A stretch of DNA of 64,000 bases from the NCBI GenBank assembly GCA_035479875.1, contig DATIIH010000013.1:46170-110169 (forward strand), in the 5' to 3' direction. Both the position numbers and the translations under genes were made by a program. The number at the start of each line of letters is the position of its first letter. Within the stretch, counting starts at the first letter, position 1. Source of the stretch: PMNU01 sp035479875. Lineage in GTDB: Bacteria > Patescibacteriota > Saccharimonadia > Saccharimonadales > UBA4665. Below the pieces are notes generated by a model. The model made no database searches. It had not been told where the DNA came from and saw nothing but the letters and a program-made list of their open reading frames with translations. Shown in pieces: positions 43,378 through 52,442 of this stretch.

Positions 43378-43515
43378 TTACTTAGACAGCTGCTTGCGGC
43401 CCTTAAGGCGGCGGCGCCTAAGAACCAGGCGGCCGGCGCGGGTGGCCATGCGCTTCATAAAACCATGCACATGTGCGCGGTGGCGTTTTTTAGGTTGGTA
43501 CGTTCGTTTTGGCAT
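43378..43515 (-). CDS. rpmH: Ribosomal protein bL34
   Basis: A 45-residue, very basic protein read by eye: starts MPKRTYQPKKRHRAHVHGFM and has the family pattern KRTxQPxxxxRxxxHGFxxRMxTxxGRxVLxxRRxKGRxxLS. It assembles into the large ribosomal subunit. It is first in the origin-proximal minus-strand operon. Confidence 0.97.
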   Translation of the reverse strand: MPKRTYQPKKRHRAHVHGFMKRMATRAGRLVLRRRRLKGRKQLSK

Positions 43516-43823
43516 ATGCTCTCACTTTAACAGGAAGGCCCCTTCCTGGGCAACCATTGGTTGCACCGGGGGCCTTACCCTTGCTTATATTCTCACTTGC
43601 CGACTTTTGTAAAATTGGCAATGTTTACCCCACCAATACTAGCAAGTTTTCCACACTTAGCCAAGTACTTTCCACAGTTTTTACAGAGATGGCAAACTGC
43701 TGTGTATAACTTACCACCTAACGACCACAATCGTTTTGCAAATCTGTTAACGCTTACAAAGGTGTGGAAAAGTCGCCTGTGCTGGCGTATAGTCAGGTTC
43801 ATAAAGGCTAGTGAGCGAGGGTT
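43516..43823. other. Origin region part 1 (rpmH-dnaA gap) with DnaA boxes
   Basis: A 308-bp non-coding gap with four DnaA-box-like 9-mers: TTTTCCACA 43647-43655, CTTTCCACA 43668-43676, TTATACACA 43709-43701 (minus) and TTTTCCACA 43771-43763 (minus). They are one or two bases from TTATCCACA. TATAGT near 43789 is the probable dnaA -10. Confidence 0.65.
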
Positions 43824-45191
43824 ATGGACTTTGGACTTTGGCAAACAGTTTTGGGGGAGATTGAATTAACCGTTTCGCGCGGCAACTTTGTCACATGGTT
43901 TAAGAACACGGTGCTGCTCAAGCAGGACGATGAACGGATCGTAATTGGTGTGCCGAACGTCTTTATTAAGCAGCAGCTGGAGCGCAAATATAACGACCTA
44001 GTGGTTGAGACGCTGCGCAAAAACGGTGCCACGCCCGAGCGCGTAGAATACAAGATCCACTCCTCGCTCACTCCAGCCCAGCGTGACGAAGCTCCCATCG
44101 TACTCGACAGTAGCCCGGCTGCCAGCCCGGCCGTAGCGCCAAAAGCACAGACTACCGGCCTTACGCACGCATATCGCCAGGGCCTCAACGAAAAATACAC
44201 CTTCGACAACTTTATTGTCGGCAGCGGCAACGAGCTCGCCTATGCCGCATGCCAAGCCATAGCCGCCCAACCCGGCACCAAATACAACCCGCTATTCTTA
44301 TATGGTGGGGTTGGTATTGGTAAAACACACCTCATACAGGCTGTGGGCAACATGGTACTAGCCAACAACCCAAAGGCGCGGGTAGTGTACGTCAGTAGCG
44401 AACAATTCTTGCAAGAATTTGTAGATGCACTGCGTTTTAGGAAAAACACCGACTTTGCCGACTTCTACCGCGGTGCCGACGTATTAATTGTCGACGACGT
44501 GCAGTTTATCGCCGGCAAAGAAAAGGTCCAAGAAGAGTTCTTCCATACCTTTAATGCCCTGCACCAAGCCAGCAAGCAGATTATTATAAGTAGCGATAAG
44601 CCCCCACGTGATATCCCTACACTCGAAGAGCGACTGCGCAGCCGCTTTGTGTGGGGGATGAGCATCGACATGCAAACGCCCGATTTTGAAACGCGCTGCG
44701 CAATTTTGCAGACCAAGGCTCAAGTCCAGGGGGTCCCACTCGACACCGATGTGACCGAATACTTAGCAACTAATGTGCAGACTAACATCCGTGAACTCGA
44801 GGGTGCCCTAAACCAGCTGCTAGCCTTCTGTGAAATGCGCGGGCTGGAACCAAGCATGGGCATCGCCAGTAGCTTACTCGGCAGCAGTAGTGCGCGGCCC
44901 AAGCATATTAGTGCGCGACAAATCATTGAGCGCACGGCGCGGCACTTCCAAATCCCTATCGAAGACATGCTCGGCCCTAAGCGCGACAAAGACATCGTCG
45001 TACCACGCCAAGTAGCTATGTACATGCTGCGCAGTGAGCTGCACCTCAGCTTCCCTAAGATTGCCCGCGAGCTTGGCCGTAAAGACCACACCACTGCTAT
45101 TCACTCCATAGAAAAGATTACTAAAGAGTCGCGTTTGGACGCCGACATCCGCGAAGCAATCAGTGCTATAAAGGATAAATTACATGCGTAA
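43824..45191 (+). CDS. dnaA: Chromosomal replication initiator DnaA
   Basis: Binds DnaA boxes and melts oriC. The 455-residue protein has N-terminal domain I (MDFGLWQTVLGEIELTVSRGNFVTWF), a variable linker, AAA+ domain III with Walker A GGVGIGKTH (about 155-163) and Walker B VLIVDDVQFI, and C-terminal domain IV with the DnaA signature ELGRKDHTTAIHSIEKI. ATG 43824 is preceded by GCGAGGG. Confidence 0.97.
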   Translation: MDFGLWQTVLGEIELTVSRGNFVTWFKNTVLLKQDDERIVIGVPNVFIKQQLERKYNDLVVETLRKNGATPERVEYKIHSSLTPAQRDEAPIVLDSSPAASPAVAPKAQTTGLTHAYRQGLNEKYTFDNFIVGSGNELAYAACQAIAAQPGTKYNPLFLYGGVGIGKTHLIQAVGNMVLANNPKARVVYVSSEQFLQEFVDALRFRKNTDFADFYRGADVLIVDDVQFIAGKEKVQEEFFHTFNALHQASKQIIISSDKPPRDIPTLEERLRSRFVWGMSIDMQTPDFETRCAILQTKAQVQGVPLDTDVTEYLATNVQTNIRELEGALNQLLAFCEMRGLEPSMGIASSLLGSSSARPKHISARQIIERTARHFQIPIEDMLGPKRDKDIVVPRQVAMYMLRSELHLSFPKIARELGRKDHTTAIHSIEKITKESRLDADIREAISAIKDKLHA

Positions 45192-45454
45192 AAGCTGTGC
45201 ACAAGGTGTGAAAATGCTGTGTGCTCAGGCCTTTGTTGCACACATTTTGTGCGCAACCCGAGCGCTTGCTCGTATAGCAGCCCGTGTACAAATGGCAGTT
45301 GTACCCACACTTAGTCGCCTTGTTACCCAGACTTCTTCACAGGGCAAAACACTCATTTTACCGCTGTTGCTTAGCCGTTTATCCCCACTATCCACAGTGC
45401 CTATAATAACCATAACTATATAAATATATTATTACTTAGTAAGGTAGGAAGCTT
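45192..45454. other. Origin region part 2 (dnaA-dnaN gap), likely unwinding site
   Basis: A 263-bp non-coding gap. DnaA-box-like sites: TTGTGCACA 45204-45196 (minus) and the directly adjacent TTATCCCCA 45379-45387 and CTATCCACA 45388-45396. These are followed by an AT-rich run (about 45401-45440, ATAATAACCATAACTATATA...), a good candidate DNA unwinding element. AGGTAGGA before ATG 45455 is the dnaN SD. Confidence 0.65.
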
Positions 45455-46546
45455 ATGAAACTGCAGGTCACTCAGGAAAATCTAAACAAAGCACTCGGCA
45501 CAGTCGCGCGGGTTGCCAATGCTCGCGGCACACTGCCTGTACTAGCTAATGTGCTTATCAAGACGGTCAGTGGCCGACTGAGCATTGCCGCTACCAATCT
45601 CGACATCGCCATCACGCATTATATTGGCGCCAAGGTAGCCAATGAGGGCGCTATCACGGTCCCCGCCCGCCTAATGCAAGACTTTGTGAATAGTCTGCCT
45701 GGCGGTGTTATCGACCTTAGTCTCGACGACTACAAGCTCAATATTGCTACTGAGCAGTACCAGTCGGTGATTAATGGCGTGAGCGCCGAAGAGTTTCCGG
45801 TGATGCCAGCGATTACTGAGGGCAAAACTTGGACGGTTCCTTCCGAAGTGCTCAAAAAGAGCTTACAGCAAGTAGTAATTGCCGCCAGTACCGACGAAGC
45901 CCGCCCTGTGCTCACTGGCGTGTACCTACACACCAATAGCGGCAAATTATACATGGCTGCCACCGACAGTTACCGCCTAGCCGAAAAGCAATTGATCGGC
46001 AGCAAAGAAGATGTTCAGCTGCTTGTGCCGGTGTCGGCAATGCAGGACCTTCTTAGGATTGTGGGCGACGCCGAAGACGACGTGCGCGTCACCAGCGACG
46101 ACCAGCAGGTGCTGTTCCAGGTTGGCGATATTGAGCTCGTGGCTCGCTTAATCGACGGCAAATATCCCGACTACCGTAAGCTGATTCCCGAAAAATTTGC
46201 GGTGACCGCTACAATGAAGCGTTCCGACCTACTAAATGCGGCCAAGATTTCTGCCCTGTTTGCACGTGAGAGTGCCGGTAGTATCACGCTTAATATCGAC
46301 GAGGGCACGCAGGAACTCAGCATCCGTTCGATTGCCTCACAGCTAGGTGAGAACACGGCTAATACTGATGCTAAGGTTGTGGGTACGGGTGCCATAACGC
46401 TTAATTCGCGGTATTTGTTGGATGCGTTGCATGCGCTCGGTGGAGATGAAGTTAGTTTTTGCTTTAATGGCAAGCTTGAGGCTTCGGTGCTTCGGGATCC
46501 TGCAACGAACGACTATGTGCACATCATCATGCCTCTAAAGAGTTAA
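45455..46546 (+). CDS. dnaN: DNA polymerase III beta clamp
   Basis: A 363-residue sliding clamp with three repeated clamp domains. It begins MKLQVTQENLNKAL, contains TDSYRLAEKQL (about residue 170) and ends HIIMPLKS, close to the usual PMxL terminal pattern. It confers processivity on the replicase. Standard position after dnaA. Confidence 0.96.
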   Translation: MKLQVTQENLNKALGTVARVANARGTLPVLANVLIKTVSGRLSIAATNLDIAITHYIGAKVANEGAITVPARLMQDFVNSLPGGVIDLSLDDYKLNIATEQYQSVINGVSAEEFPVMPAITEGKTWTVPSEVLKKSLQQVVIAASTDEARPVLTGVYLHTNSGKLYMAATDSYRLAEKQLIGSKEDVQLLVPVSAMQDLLRIVGDAEDDVRVTSDDQQVLFQVGDIELVARLIDGKYPDYRKLIPEKFAVTATMKRSDLLNAAKISALFARESAGSITLNIDEGTQELSIRSIASQLGENTANTDAKVVGTGAITLNSRYLLDALHALGGDEVSFCFNGKLEASVLRDPATNDYVHIIMPLKS

Positions 46547-46553
46547 ATAGGAA

Positions 46554-46660
46554 GGCACAAAACGTACAAATCCAAGAAGGTGTGCGTTTCACGCAGAGAA
46601 CATATGTTCTCTGGTTGCACTACGCTGGACCCACCTTCTTGGATTTGTACGTTTTGTGCC
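46554..46660. repeat. Perfect 29-bp inverted repeat with palindromic loop
   Basis: Arms 46554-46582 and 46632-46660 are exact reverse complements (GGCACAAAACGTACAAATCC... / ...GGATTTGTACGTTTTGTGCC). The 49-nt loop holds a perfect 20-bp palindrome, CAGAGAACATATGTTCTCTG (46594-46613). It lies in the 129-bp dnaN-recF gap. There is no U-tract, so it is not an intrinsic terminator; no target-site duplication is seen at its edges. Confidence 0.95.
46598..46609. promoter_or_regulatory. LexA/DinR-type SOS box core
   Basis: GAACATATGTTC is the exact 12-bp core of the Gram-positive SOS box (CGAACATATGTTCG), inside the hairpin loop and 56 bp before the recF -10. Confidence 0.5.
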
Positions 46661-46664
46661 ACAC

Positions 46665-46670
46665 TATAAT
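46665..46670 (+). promoter_or_regulatory. -10 box of recF (leaderless)
   Basis: TATAAT followed by TAATT and ATG 46676 (5-nt gap); no SD. The -35 position falls in the right arm of the inverted repeat. Confidence 0.55.
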
Positions 46671-46675
46671 TAATT

Positions 46676-47734
46676 ATGATTACAGATCTGCGTCTTCAAA
46701 ACTTTCGTTCGTACAATGATGCGTCGTTTGAGCTCTCGTCCGGGGTGAATATTATTGTCGGGCCGAATGCCAGCGGGAAGACGAATTTGTTGGAGGCGGT
46801 GTTGGTGTTGGCACGCGGTGGGTCGTACCGAGCGAGCGATAGTGAGTTGGTGCAGTTTAACGCGTCCTGGAGCCGCCTGGACGCCGATACGCCGCACGGC
46901 AAGCGCACGGTCAAGTTGGAGCAGATGGCGCACGATAAGTACCTCAAAAGCTTTGAGATTGACGGCCAGACACTCAGCCGTCTTACCTCAGCGCGCACGA
47001 TGCCCGTAGCATTGTTTGAACCGAATCATTTACTGCTTTTGAGTGGCTCACCCGAACTTCGTCGTACCTTTATTGATGACCTCATAGAACAGACTATTCC
47101 GGGCTACGGTGCCACACGCCGGCACTTCAAGCGCGTGTTGGCTCAGCGCAATGCACTGCTTAAAAAGCAGCCGCGCAATCTGGCGGAGCAACTCTTTGTG
47201 TGGAATATCCGTTTGAGTGAGTTAGGCGGCAAGATAGCCAGTGAGCGTCAAAAGCTCACTGAACGTTTTAATGAGCGGATCGATGAGTTGTACGCCGGCA
47301 TCAGCAATCAAAAGAATAGGATCGAGCTGGGCTACAGCGCCCAATTTCCGCTGCATAGTTACGAGACCGCCCTGCTTAGTAAACTTGAGACCGGGCTGGA
47401 GCACGACATCGCCCGCGGCTTTACTGCCTATGGTCCACACCGCGACGACCTGCTGGTGACTATCGACGGTCATCCGGCTCAAAACACTGCCTCGCGCGGG
47501 GAAGCGCGCACGCTCGTGTTGGCGCTTAAAATCCTCGAACTCTATCTACTAGAAGATATGCGCGGTCAAAAGCCCTTGCTGCTCCTTGACGACGTATTTA
47601 GTGAGCTCGACGGCAAACGTCGCCAAGCACTCACTCATTTTGTAGCCGATTATCAGACGTTTATTACTACCACCGACGCGGATTTAGTGGTACAGCATTT
47701 TACCAGCAGCAATATTATTCCACTTGGCAGCTAA
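46676..47734 (+). CDS. recF: DNA replication and repair protein RecF
   Basis: A 352-residue SMC-like ATPase that loads RecA at gaps. Walker A is GPNASGKTNLLEAV (about 30-43), the signature region includes ASRGEARTLVLALKILEL, and Walker B is LLLDDVFSELD. It would promote recombination at stalled forks. Convergent with the next gene, 3-nt gap. Confidence 0.95.
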   Translation: MITDLRLQNFRSYNDASFELSSGVNIIVGPNASGKTNLLEAVLVLARGGSYRASDSELVQFNASWSRLDADTPHGKRTVKLEQMAHDKYLKSFEIDGQTLSRLTSARTMPVALFEPNHLLLLSGSPELRRTFIDDLIEQTIPGYGATRRHFKRVLAQRNALLKKQPRNLAEQLFVWNIRLSELGGKIASERQKLTERFNERIDELYAGISNQKNRIELGYSAQFPLHSYETALLSKLETGLEHDIARGFTAYGPHRDDLLVTIDGHPAQNTASRGEARTLVLALKILELYLLEDMRGQKPLLLLDDVFSELDGKRRQALTHFVADYQTFITTTDADLVVQHFTSSNIIPLGS

Positions 47735-47737
47735 GCG

Positions 47738-48391
47738 TTAGTCGTTAGGATCGCTGCTCGCCGTGTAGGTGATTTGCGTGGTTGTGATGTTCACCTTGTT
47801 GCTCTGGATAAATTGGAGTGCCTCGGCCTTGTAGCCGTTATACTGCTGGGTATAGTCGGTGCGGTCGGTCGTTGGGTCGGCGATGGGATACACAGTGACC
47901 AGGAGGCTTAACGTATTTTTACTATCAAGCGAATAGTCAACCTTAAAGTCGGTGGTTTGGTACGGCAGATAGCCGATAATAGGGTATGTAGCGGTAAGAT
48001 TCTGGGAGGTCTGCGCGGCGTCAGCGCCGGCAGCGGCTTCGCGCTGCTGCTGCACGGCCGGATGGTTCAACAGGTAGTTCATCGCCGCCGATGAGTTTGG
48101 TATCGGCATCAGATAGATCACCCGGGACTTGTTTAGGCCTTTGGTGTCTACGGTTTTAGTCACTGGGTCAAAGTATTGCCTCGTAGCTTCGAAGACATGA
48201 GTGCCCGGACTCAACTGTACATGGCCCGCTTTAATCGGCTTACCATCGAGTGTAATGGCCGAATCTGCTGGCAGGGCTTGCACCTGCACCTGCACACCTG
48301 TGCCGCTCTTGCCAAGCAATAACGCTGCAACGACGAGCGCAAGCACCAGGAAGCCGCCAACGATGAGAAGCAACTTCTGTTTACTAGTCAT
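47738..48391 (-). CDS. Membrane-anchored PEGA-like protein
   Basis: A 217-residue protein with an N-terminal anchor helix (about 6-28), then a PEGA-like beta segment (about 33-90; ITLDGKPIKAG...LSPGTHVFEATRQYFDPVTKTV) and a C-terminal mixed domain. ATG 48391 fits the GGGGG SD better than the ATG 6 nt before it. It is last in the secretion operon, 14 nt after the hydrolase gene. Confidence 0.7.
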   Translation of the reverse strand: MTSKQKLLLIVGGFLVLALVVAALLLGKSGTGVQVQVQALPADSAITLDGKPIKAGHVQLSPGTHVFEATRQYFDPVTKTVDTKGLNKSRVIYLMPIPNSSAAMNYLLNHPAVQQQREAAAGADAAQTSQNLTATYPIIGYLPYQTTDFKVDYSLDSKNTLSLLVTVYPIADPTTDRTDYTQQYNGYKAEALQFIQSNKVNITTTQITYTASSDPND

Positions 48392-48405
48392 ATGCATACC
48401 CCCGT

Positions 48406-49827
48406 TTATACTTTTGTCAGATCAGTTAATGGGCGAACCCAGTGGTCGGTAGTAAAACCGTAGGTTTTGCTGGCCATTGGCGTACGCCAAGAGTGCCCGG
48501 TAGTGCTGAATGACGCCGACGCCGCTGTGTAGTTCGTGAATAGTCCCGGGCCAACATAGATATAAGTGTGCCCCAGTCCGGACTCGAAGTATATATCGCC
48601 GGGTTGGAGGTCCTTTGAGCTTTTGACCCCCGATAGGATCTTATATTTACTTGGATGGCTTCTCACGTAATCATATTGTGCAACCACGTTGCTAGCCTGA
48701 TCATTATAGTTTGGGTCGGCTCCGCTATTGCGGAAGACTTGGGTGACAAAACCGCCACAGTCTACGCCTGGGTGCGCACCGCCGCCAACATAGCCATTGT
48801 GAGCGGCTACCGCCGCCGCATAGGCCGGTGTCATTGTGAAGTAGTTCGGCGGGACATAGACTGGGTGTGAATAGGCACAAATAGTACTAAAGAACTTGCC
48901 AATAGCCGGGTTATTGCAGCCGCCGGATAGTGACGATGTCGTGTCATTAAACGCGGCGCAACCAGTGTCGCTGCTTGTGCTCGATGTTGAGGCAGGAACG
49001 CTATCATAGCCAATTGGGAGCGTTGTTACCACGTTAGGAGAAGCATAATATGCGTCGAGAATCGCTTGTGCCGTGATCTGCCATTTGGAGTACGCTAGGG
49101 GGAAGGCCGATACTTGGACAGTTTGTGCCGCGACACCCGGGTCGATGGTCTGGTAATTAGGCACCCTGTTCTGTAGGCCCTTCTTCACCGCCCCGGGGTT
49201 TTTGGTGTCGGGTGGGTAGGTGATGTTGGCGCCTTTGGGTATGCCAAAGAATGCTTCGGCAGCGTAAGACACGTCGAGTATTTGTTTGACGCCGCGTATG
49301 TCGTGCGTCGAATCCCCCTCGTATGTGCTCCAGCCGGTGGATGTTTGCTGTTGCATGACGCCTAAGGAGGTGTGGTCGCCACCGTTACCTTCATTTGCCA
49401 GGCCAGTGGATAGTGGCACGTTCGAGGTATTCGTGAGGTTGTATATGTGGCTTTCTTGCAATGAAGTCATGAGGCCAATCAGCGCGCCACGCTCGCTTAA
49501 TCCCATCAACTTGGATACGGAAATGATGGTTTTGGCATTGGCAATTTGTGTAGCGGTTAGGTGCAGACTTTTGTTCCCGCCTACGACAACAGGGCTGGCT
49601 GGTGGCGGCACTGTGGTGCCACTGTCGGCAGTACCGTCTGCGCCGCATCCCTCCTCGGTGTTAAAGTACAACACACCGTGGTCGAGTGCGCTCTTTTGGG
49701 CCGAGGTCATGGCAAACACATTGGTCTGGCTGCTTGTAAGCAAACACACTACCATACTGAGGTTGCCAGTAACGAGCAGCCCTTTTTTGAGGTAACGCCT
49801 ACTAAATTGCTGCAATCGTCTGCGCAT
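48406..49827 (-). CDS. VirB1-like bifunctional peptidoglycan hydrolase (lytic domain + NlpC/P60-like)
   Basis: A 473-residue exported protein with a signal region about 15-40. The middle (about 85-270) has a lysozyme-like pattern with GALIGLMTSLQESHIYN and GVMQQQ, as in transglycosylases. The C-terminal 140 residues have HPGVDCGGFVTQVFR (catalytic Cys) and GLGHTYIYVG (catalytic His) of NlpC/P60 endopeptidases. It would open the cell wall for the secretion machine. Overlaps the upstream gene by TAATG. Confidence 0.8.
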   Translation of the reverse strand: MRRRLQQFSRRYLKKGLLVTGNLSMVVCLLTSSQTNVFAMTSAQKSALDHGVLYFNTEEGCGADGTADSGTTVPPPASPVVVGGNKSLHLTATQIANAKTIISVSKLMGLSERGALIGLMTSLQESHIYNLTNTSNVPLSTGLANEGNGGDHTSLGVMQQQTSTGWSTYEGDSTHDIRGVKQILDVSYAAEAFFGIPKGANITYPPDTKNPGAVKKGLQNRVPNYQTIDPGVAAQTVQVSAFPLAYSKWQITAQAILDAYYASPNVVTTLPIGYDSVPASTSSTSSDTGCAAFNDTTSSLSGGCNNPAIGKFFSTICAYSHPVYVPPNYFTMTPAYAAAVAAHNGYVGGGAHPGVDCGGFVTQVFRNSGADPNYNDQASNVVAQYDYVRSHPSKYKILSGVKSSKDLQPGDIYFESGLGHTYIYVGPGLFTNYTAASASFSTTGHSWRTPMASKTYGFTTDHWVRPLTDLTKV

Positions 49828-52439
49828 TACATCCCCAGTGCCGCCATAGCGGCTGTATTAGAACTATAACCAGATGGTGGATTGGCAAAAGCTGCTGCGC
49901 CCGCCCTGGGGTCACTCAGTGTGCCCGTTGGGAAGCCGAGGTCGTCGCAAGATTGGGGGTCGTTTTCGGCGTAGCAAGCGTAACTCTCTATGGCAACGGT
50001 CGACCTAATGTAGGCACTAACTTGCGCCCACTCGGTAGTGTCTTCGGCACAGTGGTTTTCTGGCTTAGCTTGGTCGTACGCCGAGGGCACTTCGCCGGTG
50101 CTCGTAACCGTGCCGTCGAGGCCTACATTCATGCCGTTGCAAGCTTTGGCGCGGTCGATGAGCGCTTGGCCGTCTGGGCCCGGCAAGATTTTATTAATTA
50201 CGTCGTCAGCGTTTTTGAATGGGTTTTTAGTGAGGGGGTTATTTAGGTCTGCCAGCGACACACCAATGTGGGGAGCGCCATAGTTGAAGTCTACTGGTCC
50301 AATGGCGGAGGTGCGGGCACTCAATAGGCTGCCAAACAGTGACGCCAGGTGTGGCAACATACTCAGCAGGTTGGAAGTAAGAGTGCTGATGTTGTACATA
50401 ATGCCAGGGTTAATCTTGTCATACAGGATTGATGCTAGTGTGTGTGGGTTGTAGAGATTAAATAGTCGGTAGGCGATGTTGTGCGAGGCGAACTCTGCTT
50501 TGTCATCGGCGGCCTGGACGGTTTGCAGCTGCCCAACCTCTTGCGGGGTTAATACGTGGCCGCCGGTAGATGCTTCGATGTCATTCTCGGCGAAGAAACC
50601 CCCATAGTTTGTGAAGCTACCGTAGTCCGCGCCGTGCGGTACAGTTGGCACAGGGTGCCCGGCTAGCCAGCCCAAGAGCTGTGGTATGAGCGGCTGGACG
50701 GCGACGCCGATTGCCGAGGTGGCGATGGCTGATATCGGACCGCCAATAAAGCTAATGCCAAAGCTTATGACTTGGCCGACGGCTGAGTCTGCCGCTTTAC
50801 AGACCGTACCAAGACCCGGAATTGAATTAAGGAATTTGGTAACGGTGTTTCCCTCTACGCTCACCCTGGCATTGTCCGGAATATCTGGCCCATTTTGTGG
50901 TTGATGTAGTTCGGCCTGGATGCTGCGGGCATCTGCCCAGCTGGTATTAGTCTTGTCGTCGTGGTACATTGCTGTGTAAAAGCCTAGCTGCTCCAGGTCC
51001 ATGTCTGGACCGCCATTTTCGGCCTCGCTTCCGACGGATTCAGCCTCCCCCGCCAAGCGTATTTGCGGCAGTATGGCCGCTTTTTCTTGGATGCTATCGA
51101 ATTGTGCAGCCAACGCCTGGGCCAGACAGGCGATGCTAATCAGGCCGACCCCACCGGCCGTAATTTTAAATCCGGTACTCTTAATGAAACTATCGAGCGG
51201 TGCGGGGTCGCCGGATTTTACGCCATCTCCAGCCTGTTGGAGCTGTTGCAGTTCGGCTTCGGTAGCAGCTTGAGCGTCAGCGGCATTCGCCGTTGCTGCC
51301 TTGTCCTTGGGGTCCGTCTCCGATTCAGCAGTGACGACGATATTCTCCCCATCCTGGATATTGGCGGCACGTTTTTTTAACCAAGCCGACAGTTTTTGAT
51401 CGACTGTCTTAAATAGTGCCGCATCGAGCTTTTTAATTGGATGCCAGGTAACGCCTGCGCGTTTGCCCATAATCCGGGCCGACAGCGCACCCGTAATACC
51501 CTTTAGGCCGGCCTCTCTAACCATTGTTTTAATGAGTGGTTTTTCGGAGTACGTCATGCTAACGGCGGGGGCAAACAGCTTACCCTTGGGTATATGGGGG
51601 TTGTCGGCGTGCGTCTGCAAGTTGACGTGAAATACTTCTTTATAGTATTCGATTATTGCATCATCAAGAGTTTTGAACGGGATTCCCTGTTCTTTCAGAT
51701 AGGCTTCTATTCTTGCCGCAGATTTGAGGTCGGTATCGCTCACATCCGCCAGTTTGATAGGATCGATCATATAGCCGTCTAAAAAGCCAAACAATGGTGT
51801 GTACGCCGTCGCAATACCGTTGACGTTAAAACGAGCTTCAATTTTATTGGCGAATTTGTTGCCCAGGATGCCCATGCGGGTGTTCTCCGGCTTGCGGTCA
51901 TTGATGTAGCGCGCGATTTTACTCATCGTGTCGTCGCTTTGGTTCTGACCCTCAGAAAAGTGAAATTGGTTGAGCAGTTGGGCAATGTGAATGGCCTCGA
52001 ACGGGCTCGACGAAATGAGCGTGATGATACCGCCACCGAGCAGCGTAATAATTGACGCGGCAAGATAGACCTTGCGTTTTTTTAGGTATTTGTTTACAAA
52101 GCCGTCGCCCTTTTTGCCCTGTGCTCCGCCCTTGCCCTCGCCACCTTTTTTTACAAAGCCGCCGGATGGCGCGTCGCTGCTAGAGCTCTCGGCTTCGCTT
52201 TTGGACGACGTGCTGCCTTTGTTGCCTTTGCCTTCGGTTTCGCCTTCTGACTCTGAATCGGCAGCAGACGATTCGCGTTCGCCAAGCGGATGGTCAGCCG
52301 ACTCTTTGTAGTTCTCCGGGTCGGTCATTTGACTGAACTCGCGGTTGTAGTGTTGCTGGGCGGCGTCTTGCTCCGCAGCCTTTAGATCTTCTTTGTGGTC
52401 TGGGGGGAGTAAGTCGGAGTCATAGTCTGTTTTTGCCAT
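49827..52439 (-). CDS. Large secretion-locus membrane protein
   Basis: An 870-residue protein with a disordered, charged cytoplasmic N-terminus (1-118, Glu/Ser then Gly/Lys-rich), a membrane helix at about 122-145, a long extracytoplasmic helical domain, and further hydrophobic segments at about 415-435 and 530-575. The C-terminal region has several Cys (CNGMNVG, NHCAEDT, ACYAENDPQSC). I recognise no catalytic motif. It lies between VirB4 and the VirB1-like hydrolase, so a structural or channel role in the apparatus is likely. Confidence 0.65.
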   Translation of the reverse strand: MAKTDYDSDLLPPDHKEDLKAAEQDAAQQHYNREFSQMTDPENYKESADHPLGERESSAADSESEGETEGKGNKGSTSSKSEAESSSSDAPSGGFVKKGGEGKGGAQGKKGDGFVNKYLKKRKVYLAASIITLLGGGIITLISSSPFEAIHIAQLLNQFHFSEGQNQSDDTMSKIARYINDRKPENTRMGILGNKFANKIEARFNVNGIATAYTPLFGFLDGYMIDPIKLADVSDTDLKSAARIEAYLKEQGIPFKTLDDAIIEYYKEVFHVNLQTHADNPHIPKGKLFAPAVSMTYSEKPLIKTMVREAGLKGITGALSARIMGKRAGVTWHPIKKLDAALFKTVDQKLSAWLKKRAANIQDGENIVVTAESETDPKDKAATANAADAQAATEAELQQLQQAGDGVKSGDPAPLDSFIKSTGFKITAGGVGLISIACLAQALAAQFDSIQEKAAILPQIRLAGEAESVGSEAENGGPDMDLEQLGFYTAMYHDDKTNTSWADARSIQAELHQPQNGPDIPDNARVSVEGNTVTKFLNSIPGLGTVCKAADSAVGQVISFGISFIGGPISAIATSAIGVAVQPLIPQLLGWLAGHPVPTVPHGADYGSFTNYGGFFAENDIEASTGGHVLTPQEVGQLQTVQAADDKAEFASHNIAYRLFNLYNPHTLASILYDKINPGIMYNISTLTSNLLSMLPHLASLFGSLLSARTSAIGPVDFNYGAPHIGVSLADLNNPLTKNPFKNADDVINKILPGPDGQALIDRAKACNGMNVGLDGTVTSTGEVPSAYDQAKPENHCAEDTTEWAQVSAYIRSTVAIESYACYAENDPQSCDDLGFPTGTLSDPRAGAAAFANPPSGYSSNTAAMAALGM

Positions 52440-52442
52440 CGC

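Noticed and set aside
46554..46660. Intrinsic terminator for dnaN
   Set aside because: No U-run follows either arm on either strand, and a 49-nt loop is far too long.
46554..46660. Insertion-sequence or MITE with target duplication
   Set aside because: The flanks (GGAA left, ACAC right) show no direct repeat and there is no transposase; not excluded if other copies exist outside the window.
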